NCBI RefSeq assembly: GCF_003323745.1
Contig: NZ_QOIL01000003.1
Coordinates: 434,001-498,000 of the forward strand
DNA length: 64,000 nucleotides
Source of the DNA: Sphaerisporangium album
GTDB taxonomy: Bacteria > Actinomycetota > Actinomycetes > Streptosporangiales > Streptosporangiaceae
Direction of reading: 5' to 3'
In this document: positions 56,457-64,000 of the stretch, in pieces
How positions within the stretch are numbered: position 1 is the stretch's first letter
Layout of the letters: each line of letters begins with the position of its first letter
Position numbers and translations under genes: made by a program
Notes under the pieces: model-generated
The model's input: only the letters and a program-made list of their open reading frames with translations
The model's database searches: none
What the model was told of the DNA's origin: nothing

Positions 56457-58148
56457 ATGGACGCGACAAAGGCGATCATCGAATCGGTCGACCGGTTCCG
56501 GCAGCGCCGCACGGCCCCGTTGATCCTCGAACTCGACCTCACCGAAGGGCTCGCCGAGGGGCCTCCCTCCGACCCGCTCGGGGCGCTCCTGTCCATGCGC
56601 AAGACCCGCCTGTCCGACGTGCTGGAGGGGCTGCGGCGGGCGCGCAAGGACCCGCGCGTCAAGGGCCTCGTCGTCAAGATCGGCGGACGGCCCCTCGGGC
56701 TGGCCCAGGTGCAGGAGCTGCGCACGGCGATCGTCCAGCTCCGGGCCGCGGGCAAGCTGACGGTGGCGTTCGCCGAGACCTTCGGCGAGTTCGGCGCGGG
56801 CACGGTGCCGTACTACCTGGCCAGCGCCTTCGAGAAGGTCTACCTTCAGCCGTCGGGCGACGTCGGGCTCACCGGCGTCAGCCTGGAGCAGCGGTTCGTC
56901 AAGAACGCCCTCGGCAAGATCGGCGTCGAGTACCAGATCGGCCAGCGGCATGAGTACAAGACCGCGGCCAACATGTTCACCCAGGACCACATGACCGAGG
57001 CGCACCGCGAGTCCGCCGCCCGCATCGCCGAGTCGGTCATCGAGCAGATCGTCGCGGGCGTCGCCGAGGGGCGCGGCCTGCCGCCCGAGCGCGTGCGCGA
57101 GCTCATCGACCAGGGCCCGTTCATCGGCGCCGAGGCCCTGGAGGCCGGGCTGGTCGACCGGCTCGCCTACCGCGACGAGGTGTACGACGAGATCCGCTCC
57201 GAGGGCGACCTGCTGCTGTACGTCTCGCGGTACGCCAAGGGGCCCATCGCGGGCAAGCTGCCCCACCCGGGCGAGCGCGTCGTGGCGCTGATCCACGGCA
57301 ACGGCATGATCCGCCTCGGCCGCAGCGGGCGCAGCCCCCTCGGCGGCGGGGGCGCCATGGGGTCGGACACGATCAGCGCGGCGTTCCGTGCCGCCCGCCG
57401 CGACGACAGCGTCCGGGCGGTCGTGTTCCGCGTCGACAGCCCCGGCGGGTCGTACGTCGCGTCGGACGTCGTCTGGCGCGAGGTCGTGCTCACCCGCAAG
57501 GCCGGCAAGCCGGTGATCATCTCGATGGGGGACCTCGCGGCCTCGGGCGGCTACTTCGTCTCCATGGCCGCCGACGTGATCGTCGCCCAGCCGGGCACGC
57601 TCACCGGCTCGATCGGCGTGTTCGGCGGCAAGCCGTCGGTGGCCGAGCTGCTCGGCCGCATCGGCGTGACCTCCGAGTCGGTCGACGTCGGCGCCAACTC
57701 GGGCATGTTCTCGACGAGCCGGGCCTACTCCGAGCCGCAGTGGGAGCGGGTGAACGCCTGGCTCGACCGCATCTACGACGACTTCGTGGGCAAGGTCGCC
57801 GAGGGCCGGGGCATCGCACGCGACCGCGCGCACGACCTGGCGCGCGGCCGGGTCTGGACGGGCGCCGACGCGTTCGGCAGCGGGCTGGTCGACCAGCTCG
57901 GCGGCCTGGAGGACGCGCTGGCGCTGGCCCGCGGCCGGGCCGACCTGCCGAAGAACGCCCCCGTGCGCACGTACCCGCGCGTCCACCCCCTGGAGCGCCT
58001 ACGCCCCGCCGAGTCCAGCGAGGACCGCGCGGCCGCCCTCAGCCGGGTCCGCCTGGAGGCCTGGGGGCCGCTGACCCGCCTGACCGCCGAGCTCGGCCTC
58101 CCGGCGTACGGGCCCCTGATGCTCCCCGGCCAGTGGTCGATCCGCTGA
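56457..58148 (+). CDS. sppA: Signal peptide peptidase SppA-like (protease IV)
   Basis: 563 residues, the 67K type with two crotonase-like repeats. The N-terminal half carries the general base Lys in QRHEYKTAANMFTQDHMTEAHRES. The C-terminal half has the nucleophile Ser in VISMGDLAASGGYFVSMAAD, with the preceding Gly-Ser run VFRVDSPGGSYVASD and the following LTGSIGVFGGKPSV. No obvious N-terminal membrane helix is visible, unlike E. coli SppA, so membrane attachment is unclear. The enzyme digests leftover signal peptides. Transcribed alone. Confidence 0.88.
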   Translation: MDATKAIIESVDRFRQRRTAPLILELDLTEGLAEGPPSDPLGALLSMRKTRLSDVLEGLRRARKDPRVKGLVVKIGGRPLGLAQVQELRTAIVQLRAAGKLTVAFAETFGEFGAGTVPYYLASAFEKVYLQPSGDVGLTGVSLEQRFVKNALGKIGVEYQIGQRHEYKTAANMFTQDHMTEAHRESAARIAESVIEQIVAGVAEGRGLPPERVRELIDQGPFIGAEALEAGLVDRLAYRDEVYDEIRSEGDLLLYVSRYAKGPIAGKLPHPGERVVALIHGNGMIRLGRSGRSPLGGGGAMGSDTISAAFRAARRDDSVRAVVFRVDSPGGSYVASDVVWREVVLTRKAGKPVIISMGDLAASGGYFVSMAADVIVAQPGTLTGSIGVFGGKPSVAELLGRIGVTSESVDVGANSGMFSTSRAYSEPQWERVNAWLDRIYDDFVGKVAEGRGIARDRAHDLARGRVWTGADAFGSGLVDQLGGLEDALALARGRADLPKNAPVRTYPRVHPLERLRPAESSEDRAAALSRVRLEAWGPLTRLTAELGLPAYGPLMLPGQWSIR

Positions 58149-58160
58149 CCGAGGAACCGG

Positions 58161-58568
58161 TCACGCGATCCAGGCGGGCAGGAGCTTGTCGCCGTCCGGC
58201 AGGGCACAGCCGGGGTGGACGTCCACACCCTCTTCGGGGGTGTAGGCCCGCGCCCCGGCGGGAGCGGCGGCGATGACCGTCAGGCCGGTGTCGGCCGCCA
58301 CCTGCCGGGGCACGTCGGCGGGCATGATCACGGTGTCGCCGGACGCGATCGTGAAGCTCTCGTCGCCGAGGCGCACGGTGGCCCCGCCCGCGAGGACGGT
58401 CCACACCACCTCGGCGTCGAAGGCGTGCGGCGGCCCGGCCTGCCCGGCTCGCATGTCGACGCGCCACAACGACAGGCCCGCGCCGCCCTGCGTGGGCGAG
58501 GCGAAGGTGGTCATGACGGCGTTGGGCGTCTCGGTCCTGCGGTTCTCGGCGTCTCGGATGACGGGCAC
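58161..58568 (-). CDS. Cupin-domain protein
   Basis: 135 residues from GTG 58568 with GAGGAG 5 nt upstream. A single cupin domain: RVDMRAGQAGPPHAFDAEVVWTVLAGGATVRLGDESFTIASGDTVIMPADVPRQVAAD. The usual GxHxH metal motif is replaced by PPHAFD, which has only one His, and the second motif lacks the expected His, so metal binding may be weak or absent. It resembles small cupins acting as sensors or simple enzymes. Divergent from the MarR gene across the MarR-type operator, so the two probably form a regulated pair. Confidence 0.85.
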   Translation of the reverse strand: MPVIRDAENRRTETPNAVMTTFASPTQGGAGLSLWRVDMRAGQAGPPHAFDAEVVWTVLAGGATVRLGDESFTIASGDTVIMPADVPRQVAADTGLTVIAAAPAGARAYTPEEGVDVHPGCALPDGDKLLPAWIA

Positions 58569-58588
58569 GGGATCTCCTCGCTACAATC

Positions 58589-58603
58589 GACAACGTGGTT
58601 GTC
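58589..58603. promoter_or_regulatory. Palindromic site between cupin and MarR genes
   Basis: GACAAC and GTTGTC flank GTG, giving a perfect 15-bp site. TAAAAT (58604-58609) abuts it as a possible -10 box for the MarR gene, and a partial copy (GGTTGTCC) lies at 58619-58626. The layout fits autorepression by the MarR protein. Confidence 0.65.
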
Positions 58604-58629
58604 TAAAATGGTGAACGAGGTTGTCCATC

Positions 58630-59103
58630 GTGTCAAGTGACCCTCCGGGCTTCGAGCTCCCCCTGCGACTGTTCCTCGGCTTCCGCACGCTGGTCGACGA
58701 GCTCCACGCCGAGCTCGGCCGCCAGGGTCATCCGGATCTGCGGCCGATGCACGGGTTCGTCATGCAGGCCATCGGGACGCGGGGCACGACGGCCGCCGAG
58801 CTCGGCCGGCGGCTCGGTGTCTCCAAGCAGGCGGCCGGGAAGACGATCGACACGCTGGAAGGCCTCGGCTACGTCGAGCGCGGCACCGACCCCGGCGACG
58901 CGCGCCGCAAGATCGTCCGGCTCAGCGAGCGCGGCGTCGACAGCCTGGTGCGCTCGGCCCGCATCTTCGACGACCTGCGCGCCCGCTGGGCCGCCACCAT
59001 CGGCGAGGACCGCCTCCACGCCCTGGAAGCCGACCTGCGCACCCTCACCCCACCCGACTACTTCCCCCTGGACGTCCCCGGCTGGTTCGGCGGCTACCAG
59101 TAA
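58630..59103 (+). CDS. MarR-family transcriptional regulator
   Basis: 157 residues from GTG 58630, or 160 from TTG 58621. The winged helix is clear: RPMHGFVMQAIGTRGTTAAELGRRLGVSKQAAGKTIDTLEGLGYVERGTDPGDARRKIVRLSERGVDSL, including the DxR wing. N- and C-terminal helices form the dimer. It is divergent from a cupin gene, across a perfect 15-bp palindrome, so it most likely represses both. The effector is unknown. Confidence 0.92.
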   Translation: MSSDPPGFELPLRLFLGFRTLVDELHAELGRQGHPDLRPMHGFVMQAIGTRGTTAAELGRRLGVSKQAAGKTIDTLEGLGYVERGTDPGDARRKIVRLSERGVDSLVRSARIFDDLRARWAATIGEDRLHALEADLRTLTPPDYFPLDVPGWFGGYQ

Positions 59104-59583
59104 TGGCCCTCCTGCCGCGGCGGATTTAAGCGCCTTTACCCTGGTCATGCCCCCCGGGAAGGCTCAAGATGGGGGCATGTCAGGCGATATCCGCAGCGCC
59201 TGGATCTCCTCTCCAGTGCGATCATCGGAGTTGACCCTCTATTTCGTCGGCCCTGACCGGACAAGGCACGAATTTCGCAAGTGCGATCGGCCGCATCGGC
59301 GGCGCCGACTTTCATCATGCCGACCATCCGTGGAATCATTGGTGCTCGCCAACAGAACTCCAGTTCTGAAGCCGGTAACATCACCACACGTGCGAAACAG
59401 GATCAAGGGCGATCGGAATGTGGCGGAGTTATCTCATATTTCATGTTCTATAGGTCGACATCGGCCGACATGTCCGGTCTGGAAGCCAAGAAGCCAGATG
59501 CGAGCTTTGCCACCAGATGGCCATCCAGCCTAGAGAATCGGGCAGCCAGGAAACCGCACACATCGTGAGCAGGGAGCGAACTC
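59104..59583. other. Intergenic region before the formyltransferase gene
   Basis: 480 bp, lower in GC than its left neighbours. One plus-strand frame, 59177-59533 (118 residues from an ATG after GGGGG), reads MSGDIRSAWISSPVRSSELT and EFRKCDRPHRRRR and then becomes poor; it may be a truncated gene but I do not support it. Nothing else is visible. Confidence 0.35.
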
Positions 59584-60447
59584 GTGGCCGAATCAATGCG
59601 CATTGCACTTATCTCTTACAGTGCCGACGGCTTCACCCTACTGCGTGAAGCATGCGTCAAGGCAGGCCACGAGCCGATTGCGTTCGCTCACGCTCGGACC
59701 CTACGCCAGCGCTATCCCACCAGCAAAGACTCCGCGGAGAGCATCGCGGCCATCATCCGGTCACTGCCACCAGGCTCGGACCTTTTGTTACCCGGGAGCA
59801 TCGACGGCCTAGCCGACGCGCTGGCCGGATACCATCCCGACCTCATCCTGGTCTACGGATTCCCCTGGAAACTCTCTCGCAGTATTCTGCGCATGGCGAA
59901 ACTCGGTGCCATTAACGTGCACACATCCCTCCTCCCGAAACACCGAGGCCCGTTACCCGTTCACTGGGCCGTCCGCAACGGAGATCCTGAGATCGGCGTG
60001 ACGATTCACTGGATGGACGAAGATTTCGATACCGGAAACATTCTCGCACAGAAAGGCGGAATTCCCATAGAAGAGGATCTCGTCACCGCCCGACTGTGGA
60101 GAGACATCGACGCGGCCATCGGTGACCTGCTCGGCCCCGCGCTCGAACGCGCCACCACCGGCGCCACGGGTGAACCGCAGAACGAGGCCGAAGCCACGTA
60201 CGCAGGATGGATGGAACCCGACTTCATGTTCGTCGACTGGACGAGTGACGCGCGCAGCATCCACAACCAGGTCCGCACCTTCCGATTCAATCTCTTCGGA
60301 CTGCGCGGTCCCTTCGCAAGGCTGAACCACGAATGGATGACGGTGCTCCGCACCAGAACCGAGCCTGCGGACGGCCTGCGCATGGACTGCGCCGACGGGC
60401 CGATATGGATCACCGAGGCGATACCGGCGGCCCCTCCACACCGTTAG
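59584..60447 (+). CDS. Formyltransferase-family protein (Fmt-like)
   Basis: 287 residues. A Rossmann-type N-terminal half begins MRIALISYSADGFTLLREACVKAGHE. The catalytic motif GAINVHTSLLPKHRGPLPVHWAVRNG (Asn and His of the formyl-THF site) and the Asp of DEDFDTGNILAQKGGIPI are all present. The C-terminal part (WMEPDFMFVDWTSDARSIHNQVRTFRF) resembles the Fmt C-terminal domain. Too short to be the housekeeping methionyl-tRNA formyltransferase with certainty; a sugar-nucleotide or secondary-metabolite N-formyltransferase is possible. GTG 59584 follows AGGGAG; ATG 59596 is an alternative. Confidence 0.8.
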   Translation: MAESMRIALISYSADGFTLLREACVKAGHEPIAFAHARTLRQRYPTSKDSAESIAAIIRSLPPGSDLLLPGSIDGLADALAGYHPDLILVYGFPWKLSRSILRMAKLGAINVHTSLLPKHRGPLPVHWAVRNGDPEIGVTIHWMDEDFDTGNILAQKGGIPIEEDLVTARLWRDIDAAIGDLLGPALERATTGATGEPQNEAEATYAGWMEPDFMFVDWTSDARSIHNQVRTFRFNLFGLRGPFARLNHEWMTVLRTRTEPADGLRMDCADGPIWITEAIPAAPPHR

Positions 60448-60581
60448 ACCGACCTGACCATCAGTGAAACGACAGGCCCGATATTCGTGATCCGTCACAG
60501 CCCCTAAACTCATATACATTTCCCTGAATTAGCGGCCGTGCTACAGTCCGATTCTCGCTTATCCTCAAGAGAGGTGAACCC

Positions 60582-60851
60582 ATGACACGCGCGTGGGAGG
60601 CAGACCCGTCGGCGACGCCCATCCGACGGCTCGGCAAGTCCGCCGTCGAACTGGATTGCACAGGCGGGGACAGCGGTTGCCCCGACATCTGGGAACTGGA
60701 CAACGGAGATATCGCCGTAATAGGCCGAGACCTCACGTCCGCCTACGCGTCACGCCTTCCCCCGAGCGCCTCCATGGCACCAGATGAGAAACTTGTCGTG
60801 ATTCCGCGGATCATGCTCGTTGCAGCGAAAGAGGATATACCAGATGCGTGA
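60582..60851 (+). CDS. Small hypothetical protein paired with a DUF6879 gene
   Basis: 89 residues from ATG 60582, following GAGAGGTG. Body: IRRLGKSAVELDCTGGDSGCPDIWELDNGDIAVIGRDLTSAYASRLPPSASMAPDEKLVVIPRIMLVAAKED. Two Cys (DCTGGDSGC) near residues 26-33. Its stop overlaps the DUF6879 start by 8 nt. This gene pair recurs in actinomycetes near Xre-type or STAND regulators; the role is unknown. Confidence 0.8.
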   Translation: MTRAWEADPSATPIRRLGKSAVELDCTGGDSGCPDIWELDNGDIAVIGRDLTSAYASRLPPSASMAPDEKLVVIPRIMLVAAKEDIPDA

Positions 60852-61452
60852 CATTCTTGAGTCACATTCTGGTGAGAGGCTCACCCTCGAGGCGTATCTC
60901 GCCGACTTCAACGAGCACTTCTGGGCCATCAGAGAACATGATTTCTGGAAGCTCGAACGACGGCAGACATTCCAGGAGCCAGGTGACGAAAGTTGGGAGG
61001 CCTTCTCCGCAGGCGATAGCAGAAAAGCGCTTCAACTGCTCGAAGATCGACGCGGCGACCTCCAGGACTACTATCACCGAATCACCGGGGCAGGCTTCAG
61101 AACATGGCGTGTTCGTGTCATCGAAGAACCGATCACCCCTTATCTCCGATGGGAGCTTCACCTTCTTCGGCTTCGACATGCGTACGGTGGCAGTGTCCGG
61201 GTGATAGGCCCGGGCGTGGTACAGGAGATGGAATCAGGAAATCAACTTCCCGAACTCGTCACACTCGGCGCGACTGTCATGTACGAAGTGCTCTACGATG
61301 AACACGGCATCATCACGGGTGGCGTCCGATATGCGGACCATGGCTTGATCACGAAATGCAGGGAAATCATTAGAGAACTGTACGCGGCCGGCGAGGACCT
61401 GGAAGACTTTTTTGTCCGCAACCATGCGGATCTTGACCTCTCCAACGATTGA
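60844..61452 (+). CDS. DUF6879 family protein
   Basis: 202 residues from ATG 60844 with GAAAGAGG upstream, overlapping the preceding gene. Characteristic stretches: HFWAIREHDFWKLERRQTFQEPGDESWEAF, GDLQDYYHRITGAGFRTWRVRVIEEPITPYLRWELHLL, and YDEHGIITGGVRYADHGLITKCREIIRELY. Members of DUF6879 are common in actinomycetes beside regulators and are of unknown function. Codon use is less GC-biased than in neighbouring blocks, suggesting recent transfer of the 59.1-61.5 kb segment. Confidence 0.85.
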   Translation: MRDILESHSGERLTLEAYLADFNEHFWAIREHDFWKLERRQTFQEPGDESWEAFSAGDSRKALQLLEDRRGDLQDYYHRITGAGFRTWRVRVIEEPITPYLRWELHLLRLRHAYGGSVRVIGPGVVQEMESGNQLPELVTLGATVMYEVLYDEHGIITGGVRYADHGLITKCREIIRELYAAGEDLEDFFVRNHADLDLSND

Positions 61453-61501
61453 TGTGACCCGCGATCAGGGCCCTCGTCGTGCTCGTGAGGGCCAAAATCT
61501 T

Positions 61502-61533
61502 CCCTGCTCGCCCCGGCAGGCGGGGAAGCAGGG
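61502..61533 (+). promoter_or_regulatory. Stem-loop covering the ribosome site of the STAND gene
   Basis: CCCTGCT (61502-61508) pairs with AGCAGGG (61527-61533), and the inner CCCC (61511-61514) with GGGG (61522-61525). The right arm includes GGGGAAGCAGGGG just before ATG 61537, the only ribosome-binding sequence, so the hairpin could limit translation of the STAND gene. It could alternatively be a weak terminator of the DUF6879 transcript. Confidence 0.45.
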
Positions 61534-61536
61534 GAT

Positions 61537-63951
61537 ATGAGGCCGAGCAGAGAGCCTGAAGGCAACAGGGATCATATCGAGGGTGATACACAATCGGAGA
61601 TGTCGGGTACCGCCAGCGATGTGATCCAGGCCCGAGACGTCCACGGAGGGATTCACTTCCACGGCTCGGCACAGTCGAGCGGACACCTTCCGCGTCAGCT
61701 GCCCAGCGATGTACGAGGCTTTGTGAATCGCGTCAGCGAGTTGGAACGGCTCAGCAGCCTCCTGATTCCTGACGGCGACGTCATCAGGTCCGCAGGGTTC
61801 TGCGTCATCGCGGGCACGGCCGGAGTGGGAAAGACCGCCCTCGCGCTGCACTGGGCCCACCAGATCAGCGGAAACTACCCCGATGGCCAGCTGTATGTGA
61901 ACCTGCGTGGCTACGATCCAGGGTCGCCTGTCACAGCCGGCGAGGTTCTGGACAGATTTCTGCGTGTGCTCGACGTACCCTCGGCGAGGATTCCACCAGA
62001 GCTTGAGGCGAGGTCCGCCATGTACCGTTCCTTGCTGGCCGGTAGGCGAATGTTGGTGGTACTGGACAACGCGGCGAGTGCGGCTCAGGTACGGCCATTG
62101 CTCCCCGGTACCGATACCTCGCTTGTCATCGTGACCAGCAGGAGCCGTCTCTCCGGGCTAGTGGTACGCGACGGCGCGCATCGGATCACCGTCGATATGC
62201 TCCCGGAAGCCGAGGCGCTTGATCTGATCCGCCGGGTGACAACCGACTACCGCAGCGAAGATGATCCCGACGAGTTGGCCGAGCTGGCGAGGCTGTGTGC
62301 CCGGCTGCCCCTCGCGTTGCGGATCGCCGCGGAACGGGCCGCCAGCCGCCCCTGGATGCCATTACGAGAACTGATCACAGACCTGCGTGACGAGTCAGCC
62401 CTGTGGGACGCGCTTACCGCGGAAAGCGGAGACGAAGCTGACGCCGTGCGTACGGTTTTCGCCTGGTCCTATCGCGCTCTGGCCCAGCCGGTGGCCAGAG
62501 CGTTCCGATTGCTCGGGCTACACCCGGGCCCCGAGTTCGGGGTCCCCGCCGTGGTAGCGACCACGGGCGGTACGGTCGGCCAGGCCCGGCAGGTACTCGA
62601 CATGCTCGTGGGCGCGTACCTTCTCGAGCAGGTCACACGCGATCGTTATCAGTTCCATGACCTCATGCGCGCCTACGCTGTCGATCAAGCCACCGTCGAA
62701 GAGGACGCCGAAGGCCGCCGTGCCGTCCTGACGCGGGTGATCACGTGGTACCTGCGTAGCGCGGACCATGCTCAGGAGAAGTTGGCTCCTCGCGATCGAC
62801 GGATCCAGTTGGGGGAGCCCGCCTCAGATGTGGGGGCGCTCACCTTCTCTGACTATTCCGAAGCACTTCGATGGTTCCAAATCGAGCTCGCGAATCTGGT
62901 CGCCTCAGTGCGAGTTGCATCCCAGACAGGCTTGGACGACCTCGCTTGGCAAGTGGCGGCGGTCCTCCGTAGCTACTGCATACGCCACAATCCCTTCGAC
63001 GCCTGGTTGGCGACCGGATCAATGGGACTCCAAGCCGCCCGCCGTGCCGGCAACAGGTACGGCGAAGCGGAGGTGCTGGACAGCCTCGGCAAGGCGTATG
63101 TGCAGTCGCACCAGATCGCCAAGGGGGCCGAGCATCACCGGATGGCGCTCGCGATCCGGCGAGAGATCGGAGACCGCCTCGGTGAGGCGATCTCGCTGAA
63201 CTCCCTCGGGCTGGTCAACCTTCGAGGTCGTAATCTGGCAGAAGCCCGTTCCCAGTTCGAGATGAGCCTGACCGCGTTGCGGACCCTCGACGAGGTCTTC
63301 TGGGAGTCCATCGTGCTGGCCAACCTGGCTGAGACGACTTTTGAACTGGCGCTCCTCGACGAGGCTTTTGATGCCGCAGGCGAGGCACTCGAACGGTTCC
63401 GCCTGCTAGAGGACCCCGATGGCCAGGGAAACACCCTGCGGATACTTTCAATGGTTCTACGAGAGCAAGGGCAGGTCGGCGCGGCGCGGGAGCATATTGA
63501 AGGCGCCCTCTCCATCGCCCGCGAACATGACAATCTCATGTGGGAGGGCTATTGGCTGCTGGAGCTGGGGAAAGTACAGCTCGCCATGGGCCAGCCCGCC
63601 GAATCGTTGATCGCTTTTCAGCGCTCGGCCAGCATTCAGAGACGCTTGGGTGACCGCAGTCGCGAAGCGCGGGCGCTGGACGGCACTGGGGAGGCATATC
63701 GGGAGCTTGGGCGTCCCCTTGAAGCGCTTGACTTCCATCGCACCGCGGTGGCCGTCCACCGCGAGCTTGGTGATAAATGGCAGTTGGCGGCCGCGCTGGA
63801 GAACATGCTGGTGGCGCTTCGACGCAGCGGGTCCAACGACGAGGTGTCGCTGCACCGGCGCGAGATGCTGTCTCTCCTCGACCATATGGAAGAACCACGG
63901 GCTCATGCGATGCGTGCCCGCCTCGCAGCCGTTTCCTGGGACGACGATTGA
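61537..63951 (+). CDS. STAND ATPase (NB-ARC/TPR) with an N-terminal amyloid-like motif
   Basis: 804 residues. Residues 27-43 read SDVIQARDVHGGIHFHG, matching the short prion/RHIM-like motifs (bacterial amyloid signalling sequences) found at the N-termini of actinomycete STAND proteins. NB-ARC follows: Walker A CVIAGTAGVGKTALALHW, MLVVLDNAASA, and a winged-helix end YQFHDLMRAYAVDQ. Then TPR-like repeats (AEHHRMALAIRREIGDRLGEAISLNSLG, ALDFHRTAVAVHRELGD) to the end. There is no DNA-binding domain, unlike the AfsR gene at 2016-4895. Works as a signal-sensing oligomerising switch; the partner effector is not encoded next door. Confidence 0.85.
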   Translation: MRPSREPEGNRDHIEGDTQSEMSGTASDVIQARDVHGGIHFHGSAQSSGHLPRQLPSDVRGFVNRVSELERLSSLLIPDGDVIRSAGFCVIAGTAGVGKTALALHWAHQISGNYPDGQLYVNLRGYDPGSPVTAGEVLDRFLRVLDVPSARIPPELEARSAMYRSLLAGRRMLVVLDNAASAAQVRPLLPGTDTSLVIVTSRSRLSGLVVRDGAHRITVDMLPEAEALDLIRRVTTDYRSEDDPDELAELARLCARLPLALRIAAERAASRPWMPLRELITDLRDESALWDALTAESGDEADAVRTVFAWSYRALAQPVARAFRLLGLHPGPEFGVPAVVATTGGTVGQARQVLDMLVGAYLLEQVTRDRYQFHDLMRAYAVDQATVEEDAEGRRAVLTRVITWYLRSADHAQEKLAPRDRRIQLGEPASDVGALTFSDYSEALRWFQIELANLVASVRVASQTGLDDLAWQVAAVLRSYCIRHNPFDAWLATGSMGLQAARRAGNRYGEAEVLDSLGKAYVQSHQIAKGAEHHRMALAIRREIGDRLGEAISLNSLGLVNLRGRNLAEARSQFEMSLTALRTLDEVFWESIVLANLAETTFELALLDEAFDAAGEALERFRLLEDPDGQGNTLRILSMVLREQGQVGAAREHIEGALSIAREHDNLMWEGYWLLELGKVQLAMGQPAESLIAFQRSASIQRRLGDRSREARALDGTGEAYRELGRPLEALDFHRTAVAVHRELGDKWQLAAALENMLVALRRSGSNDEVSLHRREMLSLLDHMEEPRAHAMRARLAAVSWDDD

Positions 63952-63958
63952 GACATTG

Positions 63959-63992
63959 CCAGTAGTGGCAGCGCCCCAGTAGTGGCAGCGCC
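63959..63992 (+). repeat. 17-bp tandem direct repeat at the window end
   Basis: CCAGTAGTGGCAGCGCC occurs twice with no gap (63959-63975, 63976-63992), directly after the stop codon of the STAND gene. The window ends 8 nt later, so more copies may follow. Confidence 0.8.
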
Positions 63993-64000
63993 GCGCACTC

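Overview
The window is a stretch of chromosome from a high-GC actinomycete. The evidence is GC-rich third codon positions, frequent GTG/TTG starts, AfsR/SARP-type regulators, Ser/Thr protein kinases and the GlgE alpha-glucan pathway. The style fits a spore-forming filamentous genus such as the Streptosporangiaceae, but that placement is inference.

Layout. 1-4895: the incomplete end of a secreted fibronectin-III protein, divergent from a large AfsR-type regulator. 4927-12475: housekeeping and accessory genes, namely a cysteine desulfurase, a TetR regulator with a perfect operator, an MFS transporter, an SDR oxidoreductase, a GT-C membrane glycosyltransferase and an ECF sigma factor with its membrane partner. 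12476-14219: the etfB-etfA operon. 14561-20975: three paralogous Ser/Thr kinases in a row, with membrane tails and low-complexity linkers. 21572-24717: an M55 D-aminopeptidase, a Tat-exported flavin amine oxidase and a YbaK-type deacylase, all on the minus strand.

24898-30448 is accessory DNA. It holds small unrecognised genes, a DUF2283 protein, a HicB-like/HTH protein, a gene with no 5' end, two secreted proteins, an iteron-like repeat array and a scrap of an RHS gene. 30449-38671 is a polymorphic-toxin-like locus: a 2075-residue RHS protein with a variable C-terminal tip, a lipoprotein downstream, and a divergent SARP regulator. The RHS/SARP intergenic region carries three heptamers at exact 11-bp spacing, which is the classical SARP-box layout. 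38765-41564 holds a QueC-like PP-loop protein, a coiled-coil protein and an enoyl-CoA hydratase.

41642-56340 is the storage-glucan region. TreS (trehalose to maltose), Mak (maltose to maltose-1-phosphate), GlgE (chain extension) and GlgB (branching) run on the plus strand. A short-type alpha-glucan phosphorylase, a debranching-type glucosidase and a GT4 glycosyltransferase run divergently. Then follow SppA, a divergent cupin/MarR pair, and a second accessory segment (59104-64000). That segment has a formyltransferase, a small-gene/DUF6879 pair and a STAND (NB-ARC/TPR) ATPase whose N-terminus resembles bacterial amyloid-signalling motifs. No rRNA, tRNA, CRISPR array or intact transposase was recognised.
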